Positions 1-7,248 are shown, counted from the stretch's first letter. The stretch is DNA of 35,526 nucleotides from Bacilli bacterium (GCA_017450325.1 JAFSVB010000131.1:1-35526); one strand, 5' to 3'. A program made the numbers and translations. The notes: generated by a model from the letters alone, not told the origin.

Positions 1-395
1 CGGCGCGCCCGGAAACGCGGAAAAGGGGGCAAAAGGCAAAAAAGCGTGACGTTTCGGCGGCAAAAAAGAATGACGGCGGGAAGCCTGTTCGCGACCCGCG
101 GCGTTTTCCTACCCACCGCTATAACTCATGCGTTTGTCCTGAAAAAGAGAAAAGACTACTTGACAAGACTTATCCTATTTCGTTATTTAGAGACCACACG
201 ATACGATGGGAGTTTCGCGAAATTGAAAATGCCTCCATAATGCAGTCGCTAAACGCACAAGGAAGCATGTCAAAGGTAGACATCAACGTTTTAGCATTGT
301 TCGGCATCGAAATCACCGAGCTGGAAAGCTTTTCCTTTTCCTTCGCATCTATGACAAAGGATGGACATAATGGAACAAACAAGGAGAATTTCGCC
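1..395. other. Upstream non-coding stretch before the first leader-peptide gene
   Basis: I see no convincing gene here. Open frames exist (for example 46-240 on the plus strand) but have no ribosome binding site and an unconvincing composition. A perfect -35-like TTGACA lies at 160-165, and weak -10-like A/T-rich sequence follows about 17 bases later (TTATTT at 183-188). This could be the promoter of the gene starting at 396, giving a leader of about 200 bases. The promoter call is weak because the -10 match is poor. Confidence 0.3.
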
Positions 396-665
396 ATGAG
401 AGAAGAGCTGCTCAAAGGTTTAACCGAAGAACAAATCGCTAAAATCAAAGCGTGCAAAAACCAAGAAGAGATCCTAAAAATTGCCAAAGAAGAAGGGATT
501 GAGCTTTCCGACGAACAACTAGAGGCTGTTTCCGGTGGCAGCTGCCATGATGGTGCCTGGTGCCCGTTTTGCTATCAACACAACACCCGTTTTCTTGATC
601 GAGAGGGCAACGTTATGATCTATATGTGCGATGATTGCCATAAAGAATTTAGAGCGTCTTTCTAA
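396..665 (+). CDS. Double-glycine leader peptide with zinc-ribbon core (copy 1)
   Basis: This 89-residue peptide has a helical, charged leader (residues 1-48) beginning MREELLKGL and ending in AVSGG, followed by a 41-residue core. The leader resembles Nif11-like/double-glycine leaders of ribosomally made peptides. The core carries CPFC and CDDC separated by 18 residues, the pattern of a zinc ribbon, plus an extra Cys right after the GG. The start was chosen at 396 because AAGGAG lies at 381-386; the open frame extends to 240, but that extension has no ribosome binding site. The leader is about 85% identical to the one at 1049 (41 of 48 residues), while the cores share only the Cys pairs. No maturation enzyme or C39-peptidase transporter is adjacent. 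A secreted, processed peptide is inferred; an intracellular zinc-binding protein is the alternative. Confidence 0.8.
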   Translation: MREELLKGLTEEQIAKIKACKNQEEILKIAKEEGIELSDEQLEAVSGGSCHDGAWCPFCYQHNTRFLDREGNVMIYMCDDCHKEFRASF

Positions 666-1048
666 TACAGCGTTACACAACGATAGACTTGCGTTTATGG
701 GCTGTGAGGGTAGTTGCCGGAGGTAATTTTCCTTCGCCTTGAAACTCATGCTTCCTAAGCGCAAAAACTTTATGACTGTGCTTTATACGAAGCTTTCGGC
801 TTGAAGCAGCATTTCCTTCAATTCGTTTTTCTCCATCATTTTTACCTCGTGAATTTTTTATACAGTTTGCCTTCACGAAGAAAACGCTCGATGGGTTTCC
901 GCTTTCTGAGAGGAACGGCACGAAAAAACGTTGGATGAAGACTCTTGCCAAACAAGGTGCGCGGATGGATTCATAGACCGTGCTATTTCGTCTATAGCGC
1001 ACATATAGAGCCGTTTGGTATCATATGAATAAAGAAAGGGGCCTCGCC
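666..1048. other. Intergenic region between leader-peptide genes 1 and 2
   Basis: No gene is supported. An 18-codon minus-strand frame (783-839) has a plausible GAGG ribosome site, and a TATAAA-like sequence lies upstream of it on the same strand. It is too short to call. Longer minus-strand frames here look random. No clear terminator follows the first peptide gene. Confidence 0.3.
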
Positions 1049-1324
1049 ATGAAAGAAGAACTTTTAAAAGGGCTATCCGAAGAGCAGATCGCCAAGATCA
1101 AAGACTGCAAATCCCAGGAGGAGATGCTGAAGCTCGCCAAAGAAGAGGGCATCGAGCTCACCGATGAGCAATTAGAGGCCGTCTCTGGCGGTAGCTGCCT
1201 CACCGATTTTGATTGCCCTAAGTGCAAAGGCACGATCAAAGGTAGCAGTTGCGACGATTATTACAATTACGTCTGCCCACATTGCGGATATAGATTTAAA
1301 AAGCCTCGCGGCGTCATGTCTTGA
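1049..1324 (+). CDS. Double-glycine leader peptide with zinc-ribbon core (copy 2)
   Basis: A 91-residue paralogue of the gene at 396. Residues 1-48 form the leader (MKEELLKGLSEEQ..., ending AVSGG). The 43-residue core has CPKC and CPHC separated by 16 residues, with one further Cys between them and one directly after the GG. The start at 1049 is preferred over the in-frame ATG at 1025 because the purine-rich AAAGAAAGGGG (1031-1041) sits 7 bases upstream and the protein then begins exactly like its paralogues. A strong terminator follows at 1363-1388, so the gene is probably not cotranscribed with the metallochaperone at 1692. The product is inferred to be either a secreted leader-cleaved peptide or a small zinc-binding protein. 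Confidence 0.8.
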   Translation: MKEELLKGLSEEQIAKIKDCKSQEEMLKLAKEEGIELTDEQLEAVSGGSCLTDFDCPKCKGTIKGSSCDDYYNYVCPHCGYRFKKPRGVMS

Positions 1325-1362
1325 TCGCTAGAGCGAGCAAAGCCCCCTCTACCGAGCGCTTG

Positions 1363-1388
1363 GCCATCCGTCAACGGGTGGCTTTTTT
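1363..1388 (+). terminator. Rho-independent terminator after leader-peptide gene 2
   Basis: GCCATCCG pairs with CGGGTGGC across the loop TCAA (8 bp including one G-T pair), directly followed by six T residues. Confidence 0.85.
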
Positions 1389-1640
1389 GAAATTTCCACT
1401 GCAAAACCCTGATCAATTTAATTTTATCCTCATTGTTTAGGACTTTGAGGAGTTTGCAGAAAAAGATGAATATCCCTTTGGTGGGAACTCGCGCTGCTTG
1501 ACTAATGGAGAATCTCGATACCGATACTTTTTGCCGTTTATGTGCTTCCCGAAACGTTTTTCTTTCTGTGACATCCTGGGGAAAGGGGCTCGAAGCGCGC
1601 CGAAGTGTTAAAAAGAATCAATTCACATTGAGATGTGGTT

Positions 1641-1668
1641 TTGAAGAAACAAAATATAGTGGTATAAA
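1641..1668 (+). promoter_or_regulatory. Candidate promoter of the zinc metallochaperone gene
   Basis: TTGAAG (1641-1646) and TATAAA (1663-1668) are separated by 16 bases. A purine-rich AAGAAGGA ribosome site follows just before the ATG at 1692. Confidence 0.5.
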
Positions 1669-1691
1669 TTCTATTCGAAGAAGGATTTGTT

Positions 1692-2933
1692 ATGACGAAA
1701 TTTAAAACGGTGCCCATCACCTTAATCACCGGCTATCTTGGAAGTGGAAAAACCACATTGATTAACCACATTTTAAAGAACGCTAAAAACCATAAAATCG
1801 CGGTCATCGTCAACGATATCGGCGAAGTCAATATCGACGCGGATTTGATCGCTAGCGGAGGCGTCGTCTCTGGACAAGACGATTCTTTGGTGCCTCTCTC
1901 CAACGGGTGCATTTGCTGCACGCTGAAGGAAGATCTCATTAAGCAATTAGCGGATCTGGTCAATTCCGGGAACTTTGACTATATCCTCATCGAAGCGTCC
2001 GGTATTTGCGAGCCCGTTCCTATCGCGCAGACCATTACTTATATGGAAGGCGAGTTTGAGAAGCAGGGACTACCCAAGTTCTATACATTGGATTCCATCA
2101 TCTCGGTCACCGATGCGTTAAGGCTATCCGACGAATTCGGCTGTGGAGAAGTGCTTAAAGAAACGGAAAGAGGGGAAGAGAACCTCGAAAACCTCGTCAT
2201 CCAACAATTGGAATTCTGCGACATTGTCTTGCTCAATAAAGTCAGCGAGATTTCTGCAGAGGAATTAAAGAAGGTGAAATTGGCAATTAAAGCCATCCAA
2301 CCGGAAGCGAAGATCATCGAATGCGATTATTGTGCTGTCGATATTGACGAACTGGTCGATAACCATCTATTCGACTTCGAAAAGGCCGCGGGAAGTGCCG
2401 CATGGATTCGCGAATTCGAAGATCGGGACAACGAAGTCGACCATAGTGAAGAGGAGCACCATCACGATGACGATGATGACGATGACGAAGAGGAACATGA
2501 ACACCACGAACACGGCCACCATCATCACCATCACCACGGCATAGAAAACGAAGAAGAAGGCACCGCTTTAGAATACAACATCAATACCTTTGTCTATTAC
2601 CGTAGAAAGCCCTTTGACAAACAACTGTTCACGAAATGGGTGGAAGAATCTCCGAAACATAAAATCATCCGAGCGAAAGGCATTTGCTATTTTGCTGACG
2701 ATGAAAAGAACGTCTATATTTATGAGAGCGCCGGCAGGCAAAGAACATTGGGCTGCACGGGAAAGTGGTTATCGGACCGTATCAGCAAACAACAAATTCA
2801 AAACCTCCTAAAAACCGATAAGAACTTCGCCCATGACTGGGATGACCAATATAAAGAAAAATTGATTAAACTGGTCTTTATCGGACAAAACCTCGATGAA
2901 GTGGCCATAAGGAACGAACTCGATCAAATCTAA
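1692..2933 (+). CDS. CobW/COG0523-family GTP-dependent zinc metallochaperone
   Basis: A 413-residue G3E GTPase. Visible parts: Walker A GYLGSGKT (14-21), the family metal motif CICC (73-76), a switch-like IEASGICEP (100-108), a guanine-specificity-like NKVS (182-185), and a CobW C-terminal domain (about 296-410). Between the domains lies a very acidic, His-rich linker (about 251-289) with runs of Asp, Glu and His, including seven His in a row. Family members of this type use GTP to deliver zinc to client enzymes, often under zinc starvation. The His/Asp-rich linker probably binds or buffers metal. Neighbours are two Cys-rich zinc-ribbon peptides upstream and a ferritin downstream, which fits a metal-handling locus. 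The metal is inferred; cobalt or nickel delivery is possible in related branches. Confidence 0.88.
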   Translation: MTKFKTVPITLITGYLGSGKTTLINHILKNAKNHKIAVIVNDIGEVNIDADLIASGGVVSGQDDSLVPLSNGCICCTLKEDLIKQLADLVNSGNFDYILIEASGICEPVPIAQTITYMEGEFEKQGLPKFYTLDSIISVTDALRLSDEFGCGEVLKETERGEENLENLVIQQLEFCDIVLLNKVSEISAEELKKVKLAIKAIQPEAKIIECDYCAVDIDELVDNHLFDFEKAAGSAAWIREFEDRDNEVDHSEEEHHHDDDDDDDEEEHEHHEHGHHHHHHHGIENEEEGTALEYNINTFVYYRRKPFDKQLFTKWVEESPKHKIIRAKGICYFADDEKNVYIYESAGRQRTLGCTGKWLSDRISKQQIQNLLKTDKNFAHDWDDQYKEKLIKLVFIGQNLDEVAIRNELDQI

Positions 2934-3164
2934 TCGAATCGCCGCAACGAATGGACTGAAAAAGCCGGCTAATCAAAAACCAAACGCTGAGGAAAGCAAC
3001 AAACGCTTGTCTCGGCCCTACAAACACGAATATCGAATCGATGAACGCTCTTTTACTATCGGCAATCCAGGGGCCGTCGTTAGGGGGTTCGTTTTGAAGA
3101 CAATAGAGGGCGGCGTATCTTGCCTTGAGGCCCTAGTCCGTATCGCATAGGGCGGGGGAGGCTT

Positions 3165-3170
3165 TATAAT
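3165..3170 (+). promoter_or_regulatory. -10 box of the ferritin gene
   Basis: A perfect TATAAT lies 31 bases before the ferritin ATG. No good -35 is seen at the expected distance. The purine-rich ribosome site AGAAAGGA is at 3182-3189. Confidence 0.5.
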
Positions 3171-3201
3171 AGTCGCTAACAAGAAAGGACATAAACGATT
3201 T

Positions 3202-3693
3202 ATGAATCAGCAATTACGCGACCTCATTGAAGATCAGATCAACAAAGAACTTTGGAGCGCCTATATTTATCTCGACATCGCCGAGTTCTATCAGGCCAAA
3301 GGACTCCATGGCCTCCACGCTTGGTTCGAGAAGCAGGCAAAGGAAGAAGTCGAACATGCGGAGAAATTCATGGAATTCCTTCATGACCGCGACGAATCCT
3401 TCCGCCTCAAGCCAATCGAAGCCCCGAATAAGGTCTATAAGGACCTCCGCGAGCCTCTTGCCTACCAGCTCGAGCACGAAAAACTCGTCACCTCCCTCAT
3501 CCTTGCTATCTATGGCAAAGCTAAGGAAGTCGGAGATCCAATCGTTTCCCACTTCATGGCGTGGTACGTTAACGAGCAGGTTGAAGAGGAAGGGCATTCC
3601 AAAGAACTGCTCGACCAATATGACCTCTTCGCCAAAGACGGCGGACTCGGCTTACACGAGTTCGACAAAGATTGCGGCAAGGCCGTCAAATAA
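3202..3693 (+). CDS. ftnA: Non-haem ferritin (FtnA-type iron storage)
   Basis: A 163-residue four-helix ferritin that oxidises Fe(II) and stores it as mineral inside a 24-subunit shell in the cytoplasm. The ferroxidase ligands can be read in order: E16 (KELWSAYIYLDIA), E49 and H52 (KEEVEHAEK), E93 (EHEKLV), and E125/E128 in NEQVEEE, with Tyr23 near the centre. The length and the C-terminal helix match prokaryotic FtnA. It lacks the haem-ligand Met context of bacterioferritin and the N-terminal pattern of Dps. It has its own -10 box and ends in a large structured terminator. The metal-chaperone gene upstream is in the same direction, 268 bases away. Confidence 0.95.
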   Translation: MNQQLRDLIEDQINKELWSAYIYLDIAEFYQAKGLHGLHAWFEKQAKEEVEHAEKFMEFLHDRDESFRLKPIEAPNKVYKDLREPLAYQLEHEKLVTSLILAIYGKAKEVGDPIVSHFMAWYVNEQVEEEGHSKELLDQYDLFAKDGGLGLHEFDKDCGKAVK

Positions 3694-3707
3694 TCGCGAG
3701 CATTAGC

Positions 3708-3773
3708 GGGGCTGTAATAGAACCTCAAGCCAATGATTGGCCAAAAGGTTAAAGTTATGGCCCCTTTCTTTTT
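3708..3773 (+). terminator. Long three-tier hairpin terminator after ferritin
   Basis: GGGGCTGTAA (3708-3717) pairs with TTATGGCCCC (3755-3764). Inside it AACCT pairs with AGGTT, and inside that GCCAA pairs with TTGGC around a TGA loop. TTTCTTTTT follows. It lies between the ferritin stop and the converging gene that ends at 3772. The outer arm is nearly the same as that of the hairpin at 11091. Confidence 0.8.
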
Positions 3774-4653
3774 ACATCCTGCTCGGATCCTCTTTCTTGA
3801 GATCCGGATCGACGGAGGAGGGCGGGAGCCCGCCTTCCCACGAGGAGCTTTCGCCCGCCCTTGCTAAAGCGAGCTTTCGGTGCTGCGACCCTTTGATCTC
3901 TTTGTAATCCTCCCAAGCCTCTTTACTATAAGATTCGAATTCCTTCTCGCGTTCCTTCTTATCCATCCCTTCGTGGTAAATCTCAAAGTGCTCTTTGGCT
4001 TTGGCGACGGTCTCCTCAGCCCAGTTGAGGACGCCATATTTGCCAAGGTAGATGTCGATGAGGTATCGGTGGCCTTCTTTGTAACCGCCATCGATGGCCT
4101 CCTCGATCTTCTTAATCGCCGCGAAATGCTCTTCGCCCATCGGGCCAATGTAGTTGAGCCCATTGCTGCAAAGCGGGCAGCGCTTGAAGTCCTCCAAACC
4201 AAGAAGCGCCAACGCGGAGGGGTCGTTCTTCGCGATTTCCTCGAGCTTCTTGCGCTGGCCTTTGCTCAGGGGGTCCCCATAAGGATCGAGGACGCTTTCC
4301 TTAACGCGATCGATGTCCAACTGGATTTCGGGTTCCACCCTTTTGACGCGGGCTCTAAACGCGATCCCGAGTTCCTTGCCTTGGGCGATGAAAAGGAGGA
4401 GGTAGCGCTTCGTCCCGATATAGAAAGAAAGCGAAAGAGGATGATTCGGCGAGAAACGAACGAAGTTCTGGGGTTCTTCCGGGGCGAATTGATAGCCATC
4501 CTCCCCGTCGGTGGAAAGGAGGAATCTCGTCCCTTCGTAGGGCTCGCCTTCCGGCAAGGAAACGAGGCCCGGCGCCTTAAAGAAATAGACGTCTCTTTCC
4601 TTATAGCCATAACCTTCGTCGCGGTAGATCTTGATGGCAATGTGCTTTTTCAT
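3772..4653 (-). CDS. Unknown protein with beta-rich N-terminus and helical C-terminal half
   Basis: A 293-residue protein that I do not recognise. The N-terminal part (1-115) alternates hydrophobic and charged residues like a beta domain. A CPLC pair (159-162) could bind metal together with unseen partners. Residues about 175-260 are helical, with EAIDGGYKEGHRYLIDIYLGKYG resembling a degenerate Sel1/TPR unit. The C-terminal tail is low in order. The start at 4653 was chosen over the ATG at 4731 because AGAGGAGG lies just upstream. It is downstream of the gene at 5505-4756 in the same direction (102-base gap) and divergent from the eleven-gene operon. Composition is GC-rich like its neighbours. 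The Sel1-like segment links it to the rightward operon, which also has Sel1 proteins. Confidence 0.75.
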   Translation of the reverse strand: MKKHIAIKIYRDEGYGYKERDVYFFKAPGLVSLPEGEPYEGTRFLLSTDGEDGYQFAPEEPQNFVRFSPNHPLSLSFYIGTKRYLLLFIAQGKELGIAFRARVKRVEPEIQLDIDRVKESVLDPYGDPLSKGQRKKLEEIAKNDPSALALLGLEDFKRCPLCSNGLNYIGPMGEEHFAAIKKIEEAIDGGYKEGHRYLIDIYLGKYGVLNWAEETVAKAKEHFEIYHEGMDKKEREKEFESYSKEAWEDYKEIKGSQHRKLALARAGESSSWEGGLPPSSVDPDLKKEDPSRM

Positions 4654-4755
4654 ATTGCTTCGTCCTCCTCTAGGAGTTTCCATCCCAATGTTAGCCCCGC
4701 GTCGCTTAAAGGGGAACGCGCCTAAGCGCATTGTCTCTTAGTAAGCGACTGGGTC

Positions 4756-5505
4756 TCAGTCTTCGTCGTCGATGTGGGGGTTTTGGGCCCAAGGGGGCCG
4801 GTTTTGGAGCAACTCTTTGCCCATGGCGATCCAGGGGATGCGGCTGTCCTCGTCGTTTTGATTGACCGCCTGGATCAGGCAATAGAAGCGGCCATCGTGG
4901 AACAAGGTGTCGAGATAGTACTTCTTGTCTTTCGAGGTGTAATGGAAGGGATCGGAATCCAGGTTCGCCCGCACCTTCTCGATGAAGGCTTTCCGCAGGG
5001 GCTCAAAATGCTCCATCTCGCTCTCTTCAATCTTGTAGCTCAGGGCGATGAGGCTTGCGTACGCCATGAAGAATACGGGGATCATCGGGTAGGGGAAGTC
5101 GGGGACGATGGGGTCGATCCGATGCTTCTCGAAGAAATAGATCGCCTCGTCTTCTTTGGAAGGTGGAGTCACTTTCCCTTCCTTTAAATAAAGGAATAGG
5201 GCCTCGATTTGATGCTGGGTGAGAGGCCGATAATCGCCCTTAGGGCCCATGCGGCAAAGAATCAGGTCGGAGGGGATCTCATCGTAGCCGGAAAGCCGGG
5301 CGGCGAGGGGCGTTCCGCCTTTTCCCCGATCGTCGCAGAAGCCGCCGATGGGGAAACCCAGGGTTTTCGTGAGGCGCTCGGTGGCGGCGGTGGAAACCGT
5401 ATAAAGGCGGGCGAAGCCGCTCGTTTCTTTCAGCGCGTTATAAGTGGAAAAGTCGATGGCGACCTTTTCGAAGTGGTCGCTGACCCGGATGGCGTTTTCC
5501 TTCAT
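4756..5505 (-). CDS. Unknown 249-residue cytoplasmic protein
   Basis: No family is recognised. The protein has no signal peptide. A stretch at about 140-160 (MIPVFFMAYASLIALSY) is hydrophobic but is probably a buried helix, because acidic helical sequence follows. The N-terminal third has a Gly/Asp-rich segment around GGFCDDRGKGGTPLAARLSG. The start is fixed by AGGAGAG just upstream of the ATG at 5505. It is the first gene of the leftward pair and shares a 169-base divergent intergenic region with the operon starting at 5675. The ribosome site sits in the loop of a GC-rich hairpin (see 5506-5529). Confidence 0.75.
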   Translation of the reverse strand: MKENAIRVSDHFEKVAIDFSTYNALKETSGFARLYTVSTAATERLTKTLGFPIGGFCDDRGKGGTPLAARLSGYDEIPSDLILCRMGPKGDYRPLTQHQIEALFLYLKEGKVTPPSKEDEAIYFFEKHRIDPIVPDFPYPMIPVFFMAYASLIALSYKIEESEMEHFEPLRKAFIEKVRANLDSDPFHYTSKDKKYYLDTLFHDGRFYCLIQAVNQNDEDSRIPWIAMGKELLQNRPPWAQNPHIDDED

Positions 5506-5529
5506 GGGGCTTCTCTCCTGGTTTGCCCC
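5506..5529 (-). promoter_or_regulatory. Hairpin enclosing the ribosome binding site of the 5505 gene
   Basis: On the minus strand GGGGC and GCCCC flank a 14-base loop that contains AGGAGAG. The right arm abuts the ATG. Such a fold could limit initiation; the effect is inferred. Confidence 0.45.
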
Positions 5530-5572
5530 ATTTTAATCTCGCGCCCATTTCTTTGGTGTCTTTTCGGCCGTT

Positions 5573-5593
5573 ATGTCGCCTCAAAAGCGACAT
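5573..5593. promoter_or_regulatory. Inverted repeat in the divergent intergenic region
   Basis: ATGTCGC and GCGACAT form a perfect 7-base inverted repeat with a 7-base centre, midway between two divergently transcribed operons. It is a candidate operator for a dimeric regulator or an untranslated hairpin. No proof of function is visible. Confidence 0.4.
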
Positions 5594-5674
5594 TTCCGAC
5601 CCTTTCCTATGGAAACGATGGGGACTCTTGTAAAAGCGAATAAATATATCGATTATGAAATTGGAGGGATGAAT

Positions 5675-5878
5675 ATGGGACACAATCCGAACCAAGAAGA
5701 CGCCGAGACGCTTTTCCGTAAGGGACTCGCCCTTTTTAACGGAGACGGCGTCGAAAAAGACGAACAAGAAGGCGCTTATCTGATCTCTTTGGCGGCCAAA
5801 AAAGGCCACGCCGAAGCGAAAGATTGGATCGACGACTACACCTTCGACGATAACGCCGGCGTTCAGGGAGCTTCCTGA
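5675..5878 (+). CDS. Single-unit Sel1-repeat protein
   Basis: A 67-residue protein, almost entirely one Sel1-like repeat: AETLFRKGLALFNGDGVEKD followed by EGAYLISLAAKKGHAEAK. Sel1 repeats are short helix pairs used for protein contacts. The start at 5675 is favoured because GGAGGG at 5663-5668 leaves a 6-base spacer, whereas the in-frame ATG at 5669 would abut the site. It is the first gene of the rightward operon and its stop overlaps the next start (TGATG). A single isolated repeat may act as an adaptor or pair with the larger Sel1 protein at 9840; this is inference. Confidence 0.75.
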   Translation: MGHNPNQEDAETLFRKGLALFNGDGVEKDEQEGAYLISLAAKKGHAEAKDWIDDYTFDDNAGVQGAS

Positions 5879-6105
5879 TGAAGAAGCGTCTCTGTCCCGA
5901 ATGCGGGCATTTCGCCTTGGAACTCGTTCTATCGAGCAAGCCAGGCGAAAAAGACCGCCTCGTCTGCGGACACTGCCACAAAGAGTTCCCCTATGAGGAG
6001 CCTACCGTCTCCTTAGACAGGGATTCCGTTCAGCGTTTCCCAAACCCGAACGACTTTGATGGCGAGACCGAATTAAGCAAAGCGATGCGGAGGAAAAAAC
6101 AATGA
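5878..6105 (+). CDS. Small zinc-ribbon protein
   Basis: A 75-residue protein with CPEC (6-9) and CGHC (30-33) separated by 20 residues, a treble-clef/zinc-ribbon pattern, then an acidic tail. It overlaps the genes on both sides (TGATG at the start, ATGA at the end), which signals translational coupling. The CGHCHKEF end is similar to CDDCHKEF in the leader-peptide core at 396; this may be convergence of the fold. Nucleic-acid or protein binding is possible, and no enzymatic motif is seen. Confidence 0.75.
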   Translation: MKKRLCPECGHFALELVLSSKPGEKDRLVCGHCHKEFPYEEPTVSLDRDSVQRFPNPNDFDGETELSKAMRRKKQ

Positions 6106-6665
6106 GCAAAGCCATTGGCATTCGTTTCGTTCCTTACGACAAGAAGAAGCATTTAACGAACCATTTCTTCGGCAAGCCCGTTTGCCCGAGGAGCATGGAA
6201 GGGGAGTTTGACGATCAAGTCCTCTTCTTAGGCATGATCCATCTCCCGGAGATCGCCCCCTTCGACAAAGAGAACCGGCTGCCCCATACGGGCTACCTTT
6301 ATTTCTTCCTCGACGTGAGCAACCCACGCCGGATGGGTCCGATCGTCCGCTACGTCGAAACCGAGCCCGAGGTCATCATCGATGACTACAACCACCTCTT
6401 GGCCTTAGAAGGCTTCTCCGGCATCGAGACCCCGCGGGGCATCGCGTTTGAGGAAGTGGAGGCGGACGCGGAAGGCTGCAAGCTCCTCGGCGTCCCCTGC
6501 GATTGGAATTACCCCGATCCCCCGAAGAGCGATCTCTTATTGACCCTTGACCACATCTCCGAAGAGTTGAATTTCCAGGTCCAGCTCAATGGCTTTACCT
6601 ACATCTTCTTCGGACCAAAAGGCGAGGAGTTCTCCGGCGTCTATGGCTATGGCGAATACGACTAA
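6102..6665 (+). CDS. YwqG-like (DUF1963) protein, first copy
   Basis: A 187-residue protein. The pattern LFLGMIHLPEIAPF...GYLYFFLDV followed by VRYVE, then a C-terminal SDLLLTLDHI and FTYIFFGPKG, matches the YwqG/DUF1963 fold. In that fold LLLQID and WG..G..YFFI are typical; here they are degenerate, with LTLDHI and TYIFFGP. The biochemical function of this family is not established. Its start overlaps the previous stop by 4 bases. It shares the short motif CKLLGVP with CKLLGAP in the second copy at 7249, although at a different place in the protein. Confidence 0.75.
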   Translation: MSKAIGIRFVPYDKKKHLTNHFFGKPVCPRSMEGEFDDQVLFLGMIHLPEIAPFDKENRLPHTGYLYFFLDVSNPRRMGPIVRYVETEPEVIIDDYNHLLALEGFSGIETPRGIAFEEVEADAEGCKLLGVPCDWNYPDPPKSDLLLTLDHISEELNFQVQLNGFTYIFFGPKGEEFSGVYGYGEYD

Positions 6666-6674
6666 GGAGCCTTT

Positions 6675-6956
6675 ATGAAACTCATCGTGCAAGGCTACAT
6701 CATCGTGCGAGGCCAGAAGGCTGATTTTTCCTCGGCCTATGATTCGCCTCTTTCGCTGATAAACAAAAAGACGACCACCGCGATCCAAGACGTCTGCTTC
6801 GTCGTGAATGAAGCGACGGCTTATGTCGTTTCGCTCGTCTTAGCGCGTGGCGAAACCCGGGATCTTATCAATCTTCGGGTCGGCGAAAACGTTGCCTACA
6901 CCCACAAAGGCAATGCCTATGAATACCTGCTTTCCTTCGGATTGGAGGGCGAATGA
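6675..6956 (+). CDS. Small beta-rich protein, paralogue 1 of 4
   Basis: A 93-residue protein of unknown function preceded by AAGGAG. It starts MKLIVQGYIIV, has a central hydrophobic strand pair (VCFVVNEATAYVVSLVL), and ends with a G-x-AYEYLLSFGLEGE strand. The same architecture (N-terminal MKL/MRI strand, central strand pair, then a gexxxv...G..y.y strand and acidic end) recurs in the genes at 6953, 8767 and 9054. A small beta-sandwich is inferred. There is no signal peptide. Its stop overlaps the next start. Confidence 0.7.
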   Translation: MKLIVQGYIIVRGQKADFSSAYDSPLSLINKKTTTAIQDVCFVVNEATAYVVSLVLARGETRDLINLRVGENVAYTHKGNAYEYLLSFGLEGE

Positions 6957-7237
6957 TGCGCATCCATTACGATGGCTTCTGCCGCTTGACCCGCGGTAGC
7001 GGCGCCCCTTTTGAGGACAATGGCGGCGCGCTCGACCTCGAAGTCGGGCAGACCGTCGATCTCCCTTGGCAGGACACGCATCTAGAAATCGCGGACGCCG
7101 ACGAAGAAGGCGCCTCCGTCAACCTCTACCTTGGCGAGAGTAAAAGCAGCGCCTACATCGCCTATAACGGCACGAAGACCTTCGCCTTGGAACGCGCCGC
7201 GCTCCATCTCGAAATCCAAATCAACGTCCAAGCATGA
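6953..7237 (+). CDS. Small beta-rich protein, paralogue 2 of 4
   Basis: A 94-residue protein overlapping its upstream neighbour at ATGATG. Either the ATG at 6953 or the one at 6956 could serve. Features shared with the other three small proteins: an N-terminal strand (MRIHYDGFCRL), a central SVNLYLGES strand followed by AYIAYNGTKTFAL, and a hydrophobic C-terminal strand (LHLEIQINV). No family is recognised. The size and layout suggest it arose by duplication within the operon, although sequence identity is low. Confidence 0.7.
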   Translation: MMRIHYDGFCRLTRGSGAPFEDNGGALDLEVGQTVDLPWQDTHLEIADADEEGASVNLYLGESKSSAYIAYNGTKTFALERAALHLEIQINVQA

Positions 7238-7248
7238 AAGGAGTGACT

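Larger units (their letters stand above)
1325..1691. other. Intergenic region upstream of the metallochaperone
   Basis: It contains the terminator at 1363-1388 and, at its right end, a candidate promoter for the gene at 1692. An open frame at 1505-1705 is not supported by a ribosome site. I looked for a zinc-uptake-regulator-type operator near the promoter and saw no clear long inverted repeat. Confidence 0.4.

Noticed and set aside
46-240. Plus-strand ORF of 64 codons near the window start
   Set aside because: No ribosome site, odd composition, no motif.
240-395. N-terminal extension of leader-peptide gene 1 by 52 residues
   Set aside because: The ATG at 396 has a good ribosome site and makes the protein align from its first residue with the two paralogues.
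783-839. 18-codon minus-strand peptide with a plausible ribosome site
   Set aside because: Too short, and no conservation can be assessed; might be a real micro-ORF but cannot be supported.
3880-4725. Long plus-strand ORF opposite the 3772-4653 gene
   Set aside because: Shadow frame of a GC-rich gene; the minus-strand gene has the ribosome site and protein-like composition.
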